Below, one piece after another: positions 54,562 through 64,000 of a stretch of 64,000 bases of DNA. The DNA lies in assembly GCF_905175385.1 (NCBI RefSeq), contig NZ_HG992750.1:1-64000 (forward strand), in the 5' to 3' direction. The notes beneath the pieces are model-generated. The model was not told the origin of the DNA, ran no database searches, and was given only the letters and a program-made list of their open reading frames with translations. Made by a program: the position numbers and the translations under genes. This stretch comes from Vibrio sp. B1FLJ16. Its GTDB lineage: Bacteria > Pseudomonadota > Gammaproteobacteria > Enterobacterales > Vibrionaceae. How positions within the stretch are numbered: the first letter of the stretch is position 1; each line of letters opens with the position of its first letter.

Positions 54562-55854
54562 ATGAAAAACTTCAAAGTTTTACCTCTTACCTTTGCAGTG
54601 GCTGCCTCGCTTGCTTCTACTTCTGTACTTGCCGCAACAGCAGACATCTCTGATCTGGAACAGCGCATCCAAGAGCTTGAATCTAAGCTCGTGGAGCTGG
54701 ACTATGTTAACGATCAACAACCAGCAGTATTGACCCCGGATACAGAAGTTCCTACGGGAATCATTTTCTCTGGTTATGCTCGTTATGGCGCTCATTATTC
54801 TTCTGGCGACAACCGCTATGTTGAAGTAGGAAGCACTGGTCGTTCATTAGGTCGTTTAGGCAACGAAGCGAATGGTGGTGAATTCCAGTTGGCTAAAATA
54901 TTTCAGGCAGACAATGGCGCGAAGTGGGACTTAGTGCTCATGCTTGATGACTGGAATAACGACCAGTGGGGCTCTTCAGGTGGTGTAAACCTGAAAAAAA
55001 TGTATGCCGGTGTGACTAATGTTTTTGAGAGCCAGCCAGAACTTTATATGTGGGCTGGTCGTGATTTCCATCAACGTCCGCAACAAGGTATCAACGACTA
55101 CTTCTGGATGTCGCATGACGGTCAAGGCGCGGGTTTCAACAACTTAAATTTAGGTGGTGTGAAGCTGGATATGGGCTTTGTTGGTGCAGTTGACAGCGAA
55201 GACGGTGCGTTGGGTAATGACTCAGGACGTTACGCAATTACGTCGAAGTTACACGGCATTGATTTGGGTATCGGTAATCTCGATCTTTACGCAAACTACG
55301 GTTTTGCATCAGATGAAGCGAACTCTGCATCAGATCCTGATGTAAGCGACCGCACAGCCTGGCAAGTAGGTGCTGTATTAGGCCTTGGTAGCTCAAATAA
55401 ACTTGTTATGAAATACACGGACGGCGCGGATAACTCGGCGTTTGATCTGTCAGGTGACGACTACAATGTGACTTACGTCAGCGTTGAGGGCGGTTACGGC
55501 GCATCAGATCAGTTCATTATTGATTACCTGGTTTCTTACAAAAACTTCTCCGGAACTGATACTGACGAGAAAAACGAGTACGCAGGTATTGTGCGTCCGC
55601 AGTATCAATGGGATGAAGTTCACTCTACATGGTTAGAAGCTGGCTATGCGATGGAAGACTTCGATGATGGCAGCGAAAAAACTGGTTGGAAAGTAACACT
55701 ATCGCAAAACGTTTCTCTTGGTGGTTTACCGTGGAGCCGTCCGATGCTGCGTTTCTACACAACGGTAGGTGATGTAGAAACGAAAGGCCCAAGTGTCGAA
55801 ACAGTAACCGCGGATACGGTAGCTGTCGGCGCTATGTTCGAAGCCTGGTGGTAA
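54562..55854 (+). CDS. Outer-membrane carbohydrate porin (LamB/ScrY-like)
   Basis: 430 residues. A signal peptide ends at SVLAA, followed by a short coiled coil (ISDLEQRIQELESKLVEL) as in ScrY and BglH, and then a beta-barrel of the maltoporin superfamily (FSGYARYGAHYSS, YAGRDFHQRP-like WAGRDFHQRPQQGINDYFW, closing in AVGAMFEAWW). The C-terminal aromatic residue fits insertion by BAM. Genes for sugar uptake follow, so the substrate is probably a beta-glucoside such as cellobiose. Confidence 0.88.
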   Translation: MKNFKVLPLTFAVAASLASTSVLAATADISDLEQRIQELESKLVELDYVNDQQPAVLTPDTEVPTGIIFSGYARYGAHYSSGDNRYVEVGSTGRSLGRLGNEANGGEFQLAKIFQADNGAKWDLVLMLDDWNNDQWGSSGGVNLKKMYAGVTNVFESQPELYMWAGRDFHQRPQQGINDYFWMSHDGQGAGFNNLNLGGVKLDMGFVGAVDSEDGALGNDSGRYAITSKLHGIDLGIGNLDLYANYGFASDEANSASDPDVSDRTAWQVGAVLGLGSSNKLVMKYTDGADNSAFDLSGDDYNVTYVSVEGGYGASDQFIIDYLVSYKNFSGTDTDEKNEYAGIVRPQYQWDEVHSTWLEAGYAMEDFDDGSEKTGWKVTLSQNVSLGGLPWSRPMLRFYTTVGDVETKGPSVETVTADTVAVGAMFEAWW

Positions 55855-55897
55855 TCACCTTTAATTAAACATCTTAACTCTCGTTAGTTTCAACAAT

Positions 55898-55924
55898 GGC
55901 GCTCATTGCAACCCATTGAGCGCC
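55898..55924 (+). terminator. Hairpin after the porin gene
   Basis: GGCGCTCA / TGAGCGCC with an 11-base loop, 44 bases after the stop; no clear T-run. Confidence 0.5.
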
Positions 55925-56002
55925 GCTTTGCCTATTCTTAACCCAGTTTTGAGTCGCTTTTGCGGCTCTTTTTTTGCCTACAGAATGATAGAGAGGCACA
56001 TT

Positions 56003-58009
56003 ATGTCGCTTACTTCCGTTGTATCGCGAGTCTACCTCGGTTTTTTCGCTCTTATTGCTGTTACCCTTTGCTCTTCGTGGCTGGCTTTTCAAGGAACGCA
56101 GAAAATTACGTCAAAAATGGAGCTGATGACACACGATTCCACGCCGCTAATGCTTCGTTCATCTGAGCTTACAATTGATTTTCTCAATATAAATAGAAGC
56201 TTAACGCCATACTTTGCAGCTTCCTATATTGATGAATTAGAGCCCCTGAAGCTGCGTATTAACGATAAGATTGCAAAGTACCAAGAACAATTAGCTTGGC
56301 TTGAGGAAAGAGCGGTTCAAGATGATGGCGTCAGGGTAGTGCTGCAAGATATACAAACAACAAGTGAAGTCGTCTTGACTAAGATAGAGGAACTCCTTGC
56401 TCTGTATGTCCGTTATCTTGATTTAAAAGACCAAGACCTTTATGAACAATCACAGTTTCAGTCTCTAACGGCTCAAATAAACAACAATTTGGTTAATGGC
56501 CTTGCGCAAGCAAAGAGTCAGCAGGAGCTTGAGGCTCTAGAGCATTTGTTATCGCAGGTCGGCCTACTGCTCGGAGAGGTAAATGAAGCCTTTCCACTCC
56601 AAGAAACAATAGAACTTCGCTCTGTTCAGCGTCGACTCGAAAGTCGAAAAGAACGATTTGAAGAAGCACTCAATCGGGTTAAGTCACTATCTCCAGATAT
56701 TTTTCAAAGGACTAAACAAGCAATATCCTTATTAGATCTGCATGCTTATTCTGAGCAAGGTGTCGTGAGCCAACATTTCCAAGCGATTGAAATGAGTGAA
56801 AGTTTACAAGAGCACAGGCATTTACTTGAGCAGGCGATCGATCAACAGTTAGCGCATATTGAAGCGTTAGCGGAATATGCTCAAGCTACGTCAAAAGTAC
56901 TTTATGGTGAATCAACGGCACTCGCAGAAAAGACATTACAGGTGTTAGTGATTGTGGCGGTGATGGCGGTATGTGTTTCTGGTGTGATCGGTATCGGCAT
57001 AGCAAATATGATTCGGAAACCAAGCCAGTTACTCACAGGAGTGCTAGGTAAAGTCGCCAATAAGGATCTCACTACCTCCGTTGGTTATAGTGGCAAAAAT
57101 GAATTTGGTGAAGTTGCCAACAAAGTGAATCTGGTTATTGAGCACCTTTCAAATATTATTGAACAAATGCGCCAATCGGCAAAAGAACTAAAAAGCACCT
57201 CTTTAACCAATCAAGAAACCAGTTCGGCTTTCAATCAAGCCATCTCTGACCAAACATCACAGACAATTCTTGTCGCAACGGCTATGGAGCAGATCGAATG
57301 TTCCGTATCAGAGATCGCTGACTCTGCAAATCAGTCTCTTTCAATAGTTACTGAAGCAGTGGGTACTTCAACAGGTTGCCAGTCGGGAATGAACAAAACC
57401 GTCGAACAACTGAATATGTTATCTCAGCGTTTAAGTGAGTCGACGTTAACCATACGAGAAGTGGAAAAAGAAAGCGGTAGTATTGAATCCATTTTAGATG
57501 TGATATCCGGCATTTCGGAGCAAACGAATCTACTTGCTCTTAACGCTGCAATTGAGGCGGCTAGGGCTGGAGAGCATGGGCGAGGTTTCTCGGTTGTTGC
57601 TGATGAAGTTCGGGTTCTCGCCGCCAAGACGACGAAATCTACTCAAGAGATACAAGTCAAGATTGAGCAGCTGCAACATTGTTCCAAACAAGCTGTTTTA
57701 CAAATTACCCAGTGTGTGGACGATATGTCTAGTTTTGTCGATCAAACACATAGAGTAAATGAGTCGTTGGTGGATGTTCATACTCTCTTAAATCAAATTG
57801 AAGATCGCAGTCATCAAATTGCTTCAGCTACAACAGAACATCAGTCTGTAGCTTCTGAAGTTACCGCCAATGTTAGTCGGATTCACAGCTTGGCAGAACA
57901 GAACTTGTTACGTTCAGAGCAGTTGGCTTTGCAGGGGCAGCAGCTCGAAAATATGGCATTGCGACAATCTAATCTTACTGAGGAGTTTAAATTGAAAGGA
58001 AATCATTAA
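56003..58009 (+). CDS. Methyl-accepting chemotaxis protein
   Basis: 668 residues: first membrane helix about 7-27, a long helical periplasmic sensor (about 28-318), second helix about 315-340 ([19 protein letters not shown]), HAMP, and a cytoplasmic signalling coiled coil with the hairpin tip [19 protein letters not shown]. No C-terminal NWETF-like pentapeptide for CheR/CheB is visible (it ends FKLKGNH). GAGAGG lies seven bases before ATG 56003, which was preferred over upstream frames. Its place between a sugar porin and the sugar regulator suggests a receptor for the same sugar. Confidence 0.93.
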   Translation: MSLTSVVSRVYLGFFALIAVTLCSSWLAFQGTQKITSKMELMTHDSTPLMLRSSELTIDFLNINRSLTPYFAASYIDELEPLKLRINDKIAKYQEQLAWLEERAVQDDGVRVVLQDIQTTSEVVLTKIEELLALYVRYLDLKDQDLYEQSQFQSLTAQINNNLVNGLAQAKSQQELEALEHLLSQVGLLLGEVNEAFPLQETIELRSVQRRLESRKERFEEALNRVKSLSPDIFQRTKQAISLLDLHAYSEQGVVSQHFQAIEMSESLQEHRHLLEQAIDQQLAHIEALAEYAQATSKVLYGESTALAEKTLQVLVIVAVMAVCVSGVIGIGIANMIRKPSQLLTGVLGKVANKDLTTSVGYSGKNEFGEVANKVNLVIEHLSNIIEQMRQSAKELKSTSLTNQETSSAFNQAISDQTSQTILVATAMEQIECSVSEIADSANQSLSIVTEAVGTSTGCQSGMNKTVEQLNMLSQRLSESTLTIREVEKESGSIESILDVISGISEQTNLLALNAAIEAARAGEHGRGFSVVADEVRVLAAKTTKSTQEIQVKIEQLQHCSKQAVLQITQCVDDMSSFVDQTHRVNESLVDVHTLLNQIEDRSHQIASATTEHQSVASEVTANVSRIHSLAEQNLLRSEQLALQGQQLENMALRQSNLTEEFKLKGNH

Positions 58010-58021
58010 GTGAAGAAATAA

Positions 58022-58064
58022 AGCAGTTTCATGAAACAGTTTCATGGAATGAAACGAAACTGCT
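58022..58064. promoter_or_regulatory. Palindromes between the chemoreceptor and lacI-type genes
   Basis: GTTTCATGAAAC at 58026-58037 is a perfect 12-bp palindrome. It is followed by GTTTCAT/ATGAAAC inverted copies, and all lie inside a larger inverted repeat AGCAGTTTC...GAAACTGCT. The structure could end the chemoreceptor transcript, be an operator, or both. Confidence 0.45.
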
Positions 58065-58163
58065 GACCGCTTCATTCTTTCTGATATTGCCCGAATTTAA
58101 AGGGGTTTCGGTGTGATTTCTCTCACGATAACACTTCAGTAGATAAGAAATACTACCTGTCAT

Positions 58164-58175
58164 GAAAGCGGTTTC
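58164..58175. promoter_or_regulatory. Candidate LacI-family operator
   Basis: GAAAGCGGTTTC, a near-perfect LacI-family operator (GAAA-CG-TTTC type), 63 bases before the regulator start. It suggests autoregulation. Confidence 0.5.
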
Positions 58176-58238
58176 GGGAGTGTTGTCTGTTCCCAGAAGC
58201 AGAATTGAATTTTGAGGCTTAGGCAAAAGAGGTTTCTT

Positions 58239-59243
58239 GTGGCGACGATTAAAGATGTATCTGAATACGCAGGGGTTTCTCAGGCTACGGTTTCTCGGGT
58301 GATCAACGGCACTAGCCGCGTGAGTCACGATAAGAAACTGAAGGTGGAGAAAGCGATTCAAGAACTTGGTTATCGCCCGAATTCCATTGCTCAAGCTTTA
58401 GCGTCCAGCCGTACCGGTAGTATTGGTATCATCGTACCGGAGCTCGGGGGACCGTTTTACTCAGGTATTTTGCACAGCATTGAAGAACGTCTGCGTCGTT
58501 TCGGCTATCACGTTGTCGTCACGGCGGGTTCTAATTCAGAGCAAAGTCAGCGTGAATCTGTGGAGTTCCTGTTAGGACGTCGTGTGGACGCAATGATTTT
58601 GCACACACAAAACCTGACGGATGACTATCTAATCGATCTGCAGGAAAAAGGTGTTCCAGTTGTATTGGTGAACCGCTTTATTCCTGAAATGGCACAAAGC
58701 TGCATTGAGATCGATAACGAATTTGGTGGCCAGCTGGCGACCGAATATTTGTTGCGAATGGGGCATCGCAACATCGCGTGTATCACCGGCCCTCTGGACA
58801 AATCCGATGCACGGGGGCGTCTGCAAGGTTACCGCAAGGCTCTTGAAGAGGCGGGAATCGAGTATGACGAAGCATTGGTTTCAGAGGCCGGTTTTACCGA
58901 AGAGTCCGGAGAAAGCGCAATGCGCAAGCTGTTAAAGCGCGACTGTCATTTTACTGCTGTCTTTGCCTGTAACGATCACATGGCTTTTGGAGCTTATGAA
59001 GTACTGAAAGCCCATGGTATTGATGTTCCTGCACAGGTTTCGCTGGTGGGATTCGATGACATTCTGTTTGCGCGTTATCTTACGCCAGCCCTGACGACAG
59101 TTAACTTCCCTATTGAGCTAATGAGTGCAGAAGCAGTCCAGCTCGTAATTCAAATTCTCAATAAAAACAAAAGAGATGTGAACTTCAAGCTGTCACCAAA
59201 TCTGGTGGCGAGAAGTTCAGTCAAAGAACTGCATACCCTATAA
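58239..59243 (+). CDS. LacI family transcriptional regulator
   Basis: 334 residues. Canonical LacI headpiece ATIKDVSEYAGVSQATVSRV at the N-terminus, hinge helix PNSIAQALASSRT, then a periplasmic-binding-like sugar domain (IGIIVPELGGPFYSGIL, GFDDILFARYLTPALTTV). Start taken as GTG 58239, preceded by AAGAGG, since the codons before it are not family-like. By position it controls the porin and the downstream transporter-glucosidase genes. Confidence 0.92.
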   Translation: MATIKDVSEYAGVSQATVSRVINGTSRVSHDKKLKVEKAIQELGYRPNSIAQALASSRTGSIGIIVPELGGPFYSGILHSIEERLRRFGYHVVVTAGSNSEQSQRESVEFLLGRRVDAMILHTQNLTDDYLIDLQEKGVPVVLVNRFIPEMAQSCIEIDNEFGGQLATEYLLRMGHRNIACITGPLDKSDARGRLQGYRKALEEAGIEYDEALVSEAGFTEESGESAMRKLLKRDCHFTAVFACNDHMAFGAYEVLKAHGIDVPAQVSLVGFDDILFARYLTPALTTVNFPIELMSAEAVQLVIQILNKNKRDVNFKLSPNLVARSSVKELHTL

Positions 59244-59266
59244 AACGATAATTAAGGACAACAACA

Positions 59267-60514
59267 ATGAAACTGAAAACTTTGACGCTTGCGGTGACCG
59301 CTGCTTTAAGTTTTGCTGCAACGGCAAATGCCGCTGAGGAATCTAAAATTCGCTTCGATGGTTTTCCGGATTTCGACAGCAGTCTGAAAGTTCTGCTGCC
59401 AGATTTCGAGAAAGAAACGGGCATTAAGGTTGATTATCTGATGAATAACCACGGTGATCACCATACTAAGCTGACAACCAACTTGGCAACGGGCTCTGGC
59501 GCAGGTGATGTGATTGTTGTTGACGTAGAAAAAATCGGTCCGTTCGTCGCATCCGGAGGCTTGGTGAACCTGTCTGAACAGTACGGCGCAGACAAATACG
59601 CAGAAAGCTTCGCACCTTATGCATGGGCGCAAGGCAAAGGAGCGGATGGTGATGTGTATGGTATGCCAGTCGACCTGGGCCCTGGTGTTATGTATTACCG
59701 CACCGACATCTTTGGCAAAGCAGGCATTGATATTAACGAAGCGATCAAAGATTGGGACTCATACATTGCAGCTGGTGAAAAACTAAAGCAGCAAAATATC
59801 CAGTTAATTGCTTCTGCTGCTGACGTAGCGCAAGCGATTATCTTCACTACCGTACCGGAAGGCGAAGGTTTGTATTTCGATAAAGACGGTAACCCAGTAG
59901 TAACCTCTGAGCGCTTTGTCCACGCGTTTGAAGTGGCGAAAGAGATCCGTGATAAAGGTCTGGATGGCCGTATCCTAGCATGGTCAAACGAATGGTATGA
60001 AGGCTTCCGTAATGGCACGTTTGCAACTCAGCTTTCCGGTGCTTGGTTACTTGGTCACCTGAATAACTGGATTGCTCCTGAAACGGCAGGAAGCTGGGGC
60101 GTATCGCACCTTCCTGACGGTATCTACGGTAGCTGGGGTGGTTCTTTCCTATCAATCCCGACTCAGTCAAAGCACCAGGATGACGCGTGGAAGTTGATCG
60201 AATACATGACGACGCGCCGTGAGATTCAGCTTAAACACTTTGAAACTATCGCTGCATTCCCTGCGAACACCACGACTTATGATGACAAATTGTTCGAAGA
60301 GAAAGTGGACTTCCTTGGTGGTCAGAAAGCTCGTTTGCTGTTTGCCGACGTAGCGAAAAATATCAAGCCAGTCGCGCCTGCAAAAGGAGACCACGTTGCT
60401 CGCTCAATCATTCTAGAGAACGCACTGATGGAAGTGCTGGACGAAGGCAAAGACATCAAAACGGCACTGAAAGATGCAGAGCGCATGATCAAACGCCGTA
60501 CCCGTAACATGTAA
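59267..60514 (+). CDS. Sugar ABC transporter substrate-binding protein
   Basis: 415 residues, periplasmic, family 1 solute-binding protein. Signal peptide to ATANAAEE. Typical segments: LLPDFEKETGIKVDYLMNN, GMPVDLGPGVMYYRTDIFGKAGI, and the C-terminal YMTTRREIQLKHFETIAAFPAN. Followed by two permease genes, a glucosidase and an ATPase gene, it is the binding protein of a cellobiose or beta-glucoside importer. Confidence 0.92.
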   Translation: MKLKTLTLAVTAALSFAATANAAEESKIRFDGFPDFDSSLKVLLPDFEKETGIKVDYLMNNHGDHHTKLTTNLATGSGAGDVIVVDVEKIGPFVASGGLVNLSEQYGADKYAESFAPYAWAQGKGADGDVYGMPVDLGPGVMYYRTDIFGKAGIDINEAIKDWDSYIAAGEKLKQQNIQLIASAADVAQAIIFTTVPEGEGLYFDKDGNPVVTSERFVHAFEVAKEIRDKGLDGRILAWSNEWYEGFRNGTFATQLSGAWLLGHLNNWIAPETAGSWGVSHLPDGIYGSWGGSFLSIPTQSKHQDDAWKLIEYMTTRREIQLKHFETIAAFPANTTTYDDKLFEEKVDFLGGQKARLLFADVAKNIKPVAPAKGDHVARSIILENALMEVLDEGKDIKTALKDAERMIKRRTRNM

Positions 60515-60541
60515 GCAATTCGTTATTTGGTAAGCAAGGAG

Positions 60542-60560
60542 GGAGGGCACTATGCCCTCC
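60542..60560 (+). other. Intercistronic hairpin
   Basis: GGAGGGCA-CTA-TGCCCTCC, a perfect 8-bp stem with three loop bases and no T-run, between the binding-protein and first permease genes. Such hairpins keep the binding-protein message more stable than the permease part. Confidence 0.65.
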
Positions 60561-60578
60561 TGATTAGAGGTCGTTACT

Positions 60579-61568
60579 ATGAATCAGACAGCGAGCAAGG
60601 TTATGGAGACATCGCAGCGTGAGGGCATTTTTTCTCGCCTGAATTTGAAAGCGCTTACACCGTATGGCTTCCTACTGCCGTTTTTGATTATTTTTTCTGT
60701 TTTCGGGATTTTCCCTTTACTGTTTTCAATTTTTCTTTCTTTCCATGAGTGGAACCCTGTTGAGGGGCTGGGCGCGATGGATTACGTCGGGCTGGAAAAC
60801 TACCACATTGCCCTGACTGACCCGTGGTTATGGCGTTCATTGAAAAACACGTTGTGGCTGGCTATCACATCAGGTGTGGCGCAGCACTTAGTGGCACTGC
60901 CTGTCGCGTACATTTTAGTATCACTGGGTGACCGTTTCCGTCACTGGCTGACGTCGGCTTACTTTCTGCCATTTATCACTTCGACGGTGGCAGCATCACT
61001 GATCTTCTTCAACATGTACTCGCCAAACTCAGGCATCATCAACCAAAGCCTGATGGCGCTGGCTGACAGCACACTGTTTGGCTGGGCATTCTCTTGGGTT
61101 AACGATTTTCAGCCAATCCGCTGGCTGGATGACGCGACGTTGGTGAAACCTTCTATCGCCATCATGGTGTTCTGGAAATACACCGGCTTTAACATCGTGC
61201 TCTACACCACGGGCCTGATGACGATTCCTAAAGACATTCTGGAAGCAGCACGTATGGACGGTGCGAACGCGTGGCGTCGATTCTGGAGTATTTCATTGCC
61301 AATGATTCGTCCGTTTATCTTCTTCGCGGTCACCATGACCATCATCGGTAACTTGCAGCTGTTCGAAGAACCGTTTGTTCTAACGCGCGGTACCGGTGGT
61401 ACGGGGCAGTCTGGTTTAACCATCTCTATGTACCTCTACAAAGTGGGTTGGGAATGGTTAGAGATGGGCACAGCATCAGCGATTTCATGGCTGCTATTTA
61501 TCTTGATTGCAGGCTGTACAGCGGTTCAATTCTTCTTCTTTGGTAAGAAAGGTTTAGGGGAGCAATAA
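60579..61568 (+). CDS. Sugar ABC transporter permease (MalF type)
   Basis: 329 residues with six main membrane helices. The family EAA loop reads EAARMDGANAWRRFWSISLPMI (about 224-245), the contact point to the ATPase. It pairs with the second permease, which starts one base after its stop. Confidence 0.92.
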   Translation: MNQTASKVMETSQREGIFSRLNLKALTPYGFLLPFLIIFSVFGIFPLLFSIFLSFHEWNPVEGLGAMDYVGLENYHIALTDPWLWRSLKNTLWLAITSGVAQHLVALPVAYILVSLGDRFRHWLTSAYFLPFITSTVAASLIFFNMYSPNSGIINQSLMALADSTLFGWAFSWVNDFQPIRWLDDATLVKPSIAIMVFWKYTGFNIVLYTTGLMTIPKDILEAARMDGANAWRRFWSISLPMIRPFIFFAVTMTIIGNLQLFEEPFVLTRGTGGTGQSGLTISMYLYKVGWEWLEMGTASAISWLLFILIAGCTAVQFFFFGKKGLGEQ

Positions 61569-61569
61569 G

Positions 61570-62454
61570 ATGAGTACAAATACGTTACCTGCGGCGCAGC
61601 GTTGGCGCCCCAGCGACCGCAGCATAGAGATTTTCACCAAAGTACTGATGGTACTGCTCGGCTTAATCCTGATTGTTTCTGCCATCATGACCGTGTTCCC
61701 GTTTATCTGGTCAGCACTGCTTTCAACCCGAGACCGCACGGAGATCTTCGGTACTGGTATCAGCTTTGCTATTGGTGACAGCCTGGCGGTGAACTACGCC
61801 AAGTTATTAGAAATCATGCCTTTCTGGCAGGCGATGTTTAACTCTATCTACATCGCGTTTCTGGGCACTGCGATTTCATTACTGTTCTGTAGCATGGGCG
61901 GCTATGCGTTCGCGGTATACAAATTTAAAGGTAAAGGCGTGTTGTTTGGCATGCTGGTGGGCTCAATGATGATTCCGCCGGTACTGAGCCTGATTCCATA
62001 CTTCATGATCGTGAAGTTTCTGGGGCTGCTCGATAACCATTTAGCGGTTTGGCTGCCATTTACTACCACACCATTTGGTATTTTCCTGATGCGTCAGCAT
62101 GTGGTCGCATCGATTCCTAAAGAGCTGTTAGAAGCGGCGAAGCTGGATGGTGCTGGTGAATTTCGTACTTACTGGAGTGTGGTTCTTCCTTTGATGAAGC
62201 CCGCGCTTGCCACACTCGCTATCGTGCAGTTTGTCTTCTTCTGGAACATGTTCATGCAACCTCTTGTGGTTCTGACAACACCAGAGAACTACGTGATTAC
62301 ACAGGCACTGCGAAGCGTACAGGGCATTCCGAATACACCGTGGGGAGCGGTGATGCTGGGAACAACAATTTCAATTTTACCGTTAGTGATTACTTACTTA
62401 TTTGCCTCAAAGCAGATGATCAGTGGGTTAACCTCTGGTGCGGTTAAAGGTTAA
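61570..62454 (+). CDS. Sugar ABC transporter permease (MalG type)
   Basis: 294 residues, six membrane helices; EAA loop EAAKLDGAGEFRTYWSVVLP (about 192-211). It forms the heterodimeric channel with the preceding permease. The glucosidase gene starts 23 bases downstream. Confidence 0.92.
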   Translation: MSTNTLPAAQRWRPSDRSIEIFTKVLMVLLGLILIVSAIMTVFPFIWSALLSTRDRTEIFGTGISFAIGDSLAVNYAKLLEIMPFWQAMFNSIYIAFLGTAISLLFCSMGGYAFAVYKFKGKGVLFGMLVGSMMIPPVLSLIPYFMIVKFLGLLDNHLAVWLPFTTTPFGIFLMRQHVVASIPKELLEAAKLDGAGEFRTYWSVVLPLMKPALATLAIVQFVFFWNMFMQPLVVLTTPENYVITQALRSVQGIPNTPWGAVMLGTTISILPLVITYLFASKQMISGLTSGAVKG

Positions 62455-62477
62455 GCAAAATAAAAGGTTTTAGAATA

Positions 62478-63827
62478 ATGAATAAATACCAACTACCACA
62501 AGATTCAAAATTACGTAGCCCGGAATTCCTGTTTGGTGTCGCAACCTCTTCTTATCAGATTGAAGGTGGCGCGCAATTAGGCGGACGCACACCGTCTATC
62601 TGGGACACTTTCTGTAATAAACCAGGTGCGGTTGATAATGCTGACAACGGTGATGTCGCGTGTGATCACTACCATTTATGGAAACAAGACATCGAGATGA
62701 TTCAAGATCTCGGTGTGGGTGCATACCGCCTGTCGATGGCATGGCCGCGTATTCTCCCTGAAGACGGCAAGGTGAATGAAGAAGGCCTGAAGTTTTACGA
62801 GCAAATCATCGATGAGTGTCATGCCCGCGGTTTAAAAGTATTTGTCACTCTTTACCACTGGGATTTACCGCAATACCTTGAAGACAAGGGCGGCTGGCTA
62901 AACCGTGAAACAGCATACAAATTTGCAGAGTATGCAGATGTAGTTAGTGCTTACTTCGGTGATAAGATTGATTCATACGCAACATTGAACGAACCTTTCT
63001 GTTCATCTTATTTAGGTTACCGCTGGGGTGAGCATGCACCGGGTTTGAAAGGGGAACGTGAGGGCTTCTTATCTGCCCATCACTTGATGCTTGGTCACGG
63101 CCTGGCGATTCCACATATGCGTAAGAACGCGCCAAATGCGATGCACGGTTGTGTATTTAATGCGACGCCAGCTTACCCGTACAGCGAAGCGGATCAGGGA
63201 GCAGCTGACTACAGTGATGCGGAAGGTTTCCACTGGTTTATGGATCCGGTATTAAAAGGTGAATACCCGCAGCTGGTACTTGACCGTCAGTCACATAATA
63301 TGCCAATGATTCTGGAAGGCGATCTAGACATCATCCGTACTGACCTCGACTTTATCGGTGTTAACTTCTACACCCGATGTGTGGTGCGTTACAACGAGCA
63401 CGGTGATATCGAAACTGTTCCTCAGCCGGATCAGGAGCACACCTTCATTGGCTGGGAAATTCATCCTCAGGCTCTGACCGATCTGTTGCTTCGATTAAAC
63501 AACCGTTATCCAAACCTGCCGCCGCTGTATATCACGGAAAACGGTGCTGCCGGAGAAGATAAGTTAGTGGATGGTGAAGTGAATGATGAGCAGCGTGTTC
63601 GTTACTTCCAGTCGCATTTAGAAGCTGTCGATACTGCAATTAAAGCAGGCGTGGTGGTTGACGGTTACTTCGCCTGGAGCCTGATGGATAACTTCGAGTG
63701 GGCATACGGTTATAAGCAGCGTTTCGGTATCGTACACGTTGATTACCAAACGCAGAAACGTACGTTAAAAGCGAGTGCGATTGCTTACCGTAACATGCTG
63801 TTGGAGCGAGCAGAGGAAAACAAGTAA
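62478..63827 (+). CDS. Family GH1 beta-glucosidase
   Basis: 449 residues, cytoplasmic, GH1 barrel. Acid/base Glu172 in TLNEPF and nucleophile Glu354 in YITENGAA; N-terminal signature [15 protein letters not shown] and C-terminal [20 protein letters not shown] (aglycone and sugar contacts). It splits imported cellobiose or other beta-glucosides into glucose; there is no 6-phospho-binding need since uptake is by ABC and not PTS. Its stop overlaps the next start by one base (TAATG). Confidence 0.96.
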   Translation: MNKYQLPQDSKLRSPEFLFGVATSSYQIEGGAQLGGRTPSIWDTFCNKPGAVDNADNGDVACDHYHLWKQDIEMIQDLGVGAYRLSMAWPRILPEDGKVNEEGLKFYEQIIDECHARGLKVFVTLYHWDLPQYLEDKGGWLNRETAYKFAEYADVVSAYFGDKIDSYATLNEPFCSSYLGYRWGEHAPGLKGEREGFLSAHHLMLGHGLAIPHMRKNAPNAMHGCVFNATPAYPYSEADQGAADYSDAEGFHWFMDPVLKGEYPQLVLDRQSHNMPMILEGDLDIIRTDLDFIGVNFYTRCVVRYNEHGDIETVPQPDQEHTFIGWEIHPQALTDLLLRLNNRYPNLPPLYITENGAAGEDKLVDGEVNDEQRVRYFQSHLEAVDTAIKAGVVVDGYFAWSLMDNFEWAYGYKQRFGIVHVDYQTQKRTLKASAIAYRNMLLERAEENK

Positions 63828-64000
63828 TGGCAAAAGTCGAATTCAAAAACATCAAGAAATCCTATGATGACGTTGAAGTCGTAAAGCATTTTGACTTCAC
63901 CGTCGAAGACGGGGAGTTCGTGGTTTTCCTTGGTCCGTCTGGCTGCGGTAAATCGACGACACTGCGTATGCTTGCAGGCCTGGAAAGTATCACCTCTGGC
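63827..64000 (+). CDS. Sugar ABC transporter ATP-binding protein, N-terminal part
   Basis: The first 58 codons of a MalK/UgpC/MsmK-type ATPase, cut by the window end. Visible: [16 protein letters not shown] and Walker [11 protein letters not shown] followed by LRMLAGLE. As the ATPase of the importer, it completes the operon. Confidence 0.93.
   Translation, partial: MAKVEFKNIKKSYDDVEVVKHFDFTVEDGEFVVFLGPSGCGKSTTLRMLAGLESITSG

Noticed and set aside
1..64000. tRNA, rRNA, CRISPR arrays, integron attC sites and intact transposases
   Set aside because: Looked for by eye and not found; no cloverleaf ends, regular spacer arrays or transposase motifs seen.

Overview
The window is the origin region of the second chromosome of a Vibrio (family Vibrionaceae). 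Three things show this directly: a gene for the Vibrio-specific initiator RctB (23832-25802); an origin beside it with six evenly spaced 12-mer iterons, a perfect DnaA box and an AT-rich segment of ATCA repeats (about 22.8-23.83 kb); and a parA2-parB2 operon with seven perfect copies of the chromosome II centromere motif TTTACANTGTAAA between 16.1 and 27.5 kb. The rest of the content (chitinase A, NhaD, DUF3081, DUF2850, DUF3283, LapD-like and GGDEF proteins, chemoreceptor) also fits a marine Vibrio. I cannot name the species. No rRNA, tRNA, CRISPR array or intact insertion sequence was found.

Layout. 0-2.5 kb: a non-coding stretch with outlying RctB-type sites, then an AT-rich accessory pair, a frameshifted DUF6795 gene coupled to a class 3 lipase. 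2.7-16.1 kb: pdxH, a subtilisin-like lipoprotein, a DctB/DctD-type two-component system whose regulator has a degraded AAA+ domain, a LapD-type c-di-GMP receptor, a small MscS channel, and an oligopeptide or murein-peptide binding protein divergent from a frameshifted mpaA. 16.1-28.9 kb: replication and segregation core (fapA-like gene, tmcA, parB2, parA2, oriCII, rctB, conserved small genes, yebC-like gene), with parS2 and RctB sites scattered through and even inside genes.

29-45 kb: housekeeping and transport genes: ppiB, a DCC protein, gltS behind a long structured leader, a GntR-ABC operon, a winged-helix/nuclease-fold protein, nagB, the divergent maoP-hdfR pair, pirin, DoxX, an Ada-AlkA fusion with ogt, YitT, GFA and NhaD. 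45-54 kb: acyltransferase, a TetR regulator with a hydrolase sharing an operator-like motif, chitinase A, ppnP, an ERIC-like repeat and a diguanylate cyclase. 54.5-64 kb: a beta-glucoside or cellobiose locus: outer-membrane sugar porin, chemoreceptor, LacI regulator, sugar ABC transporter, GH1 glucosidase and the start of the transporter ATPase gene, which runs off the window.

The most interesting material lies around the origin: RctB-like sites far from oriCII and embedded in a coding sequence, a parS2 site that forms the stop codon of tmcA, and ERIC debris next to a parS2 pair. Elsewhere the gltS leader, two homopolymer frameshifts, the degenerate DctD-like regulator and a 38-codon membrane protein deserve a second look.
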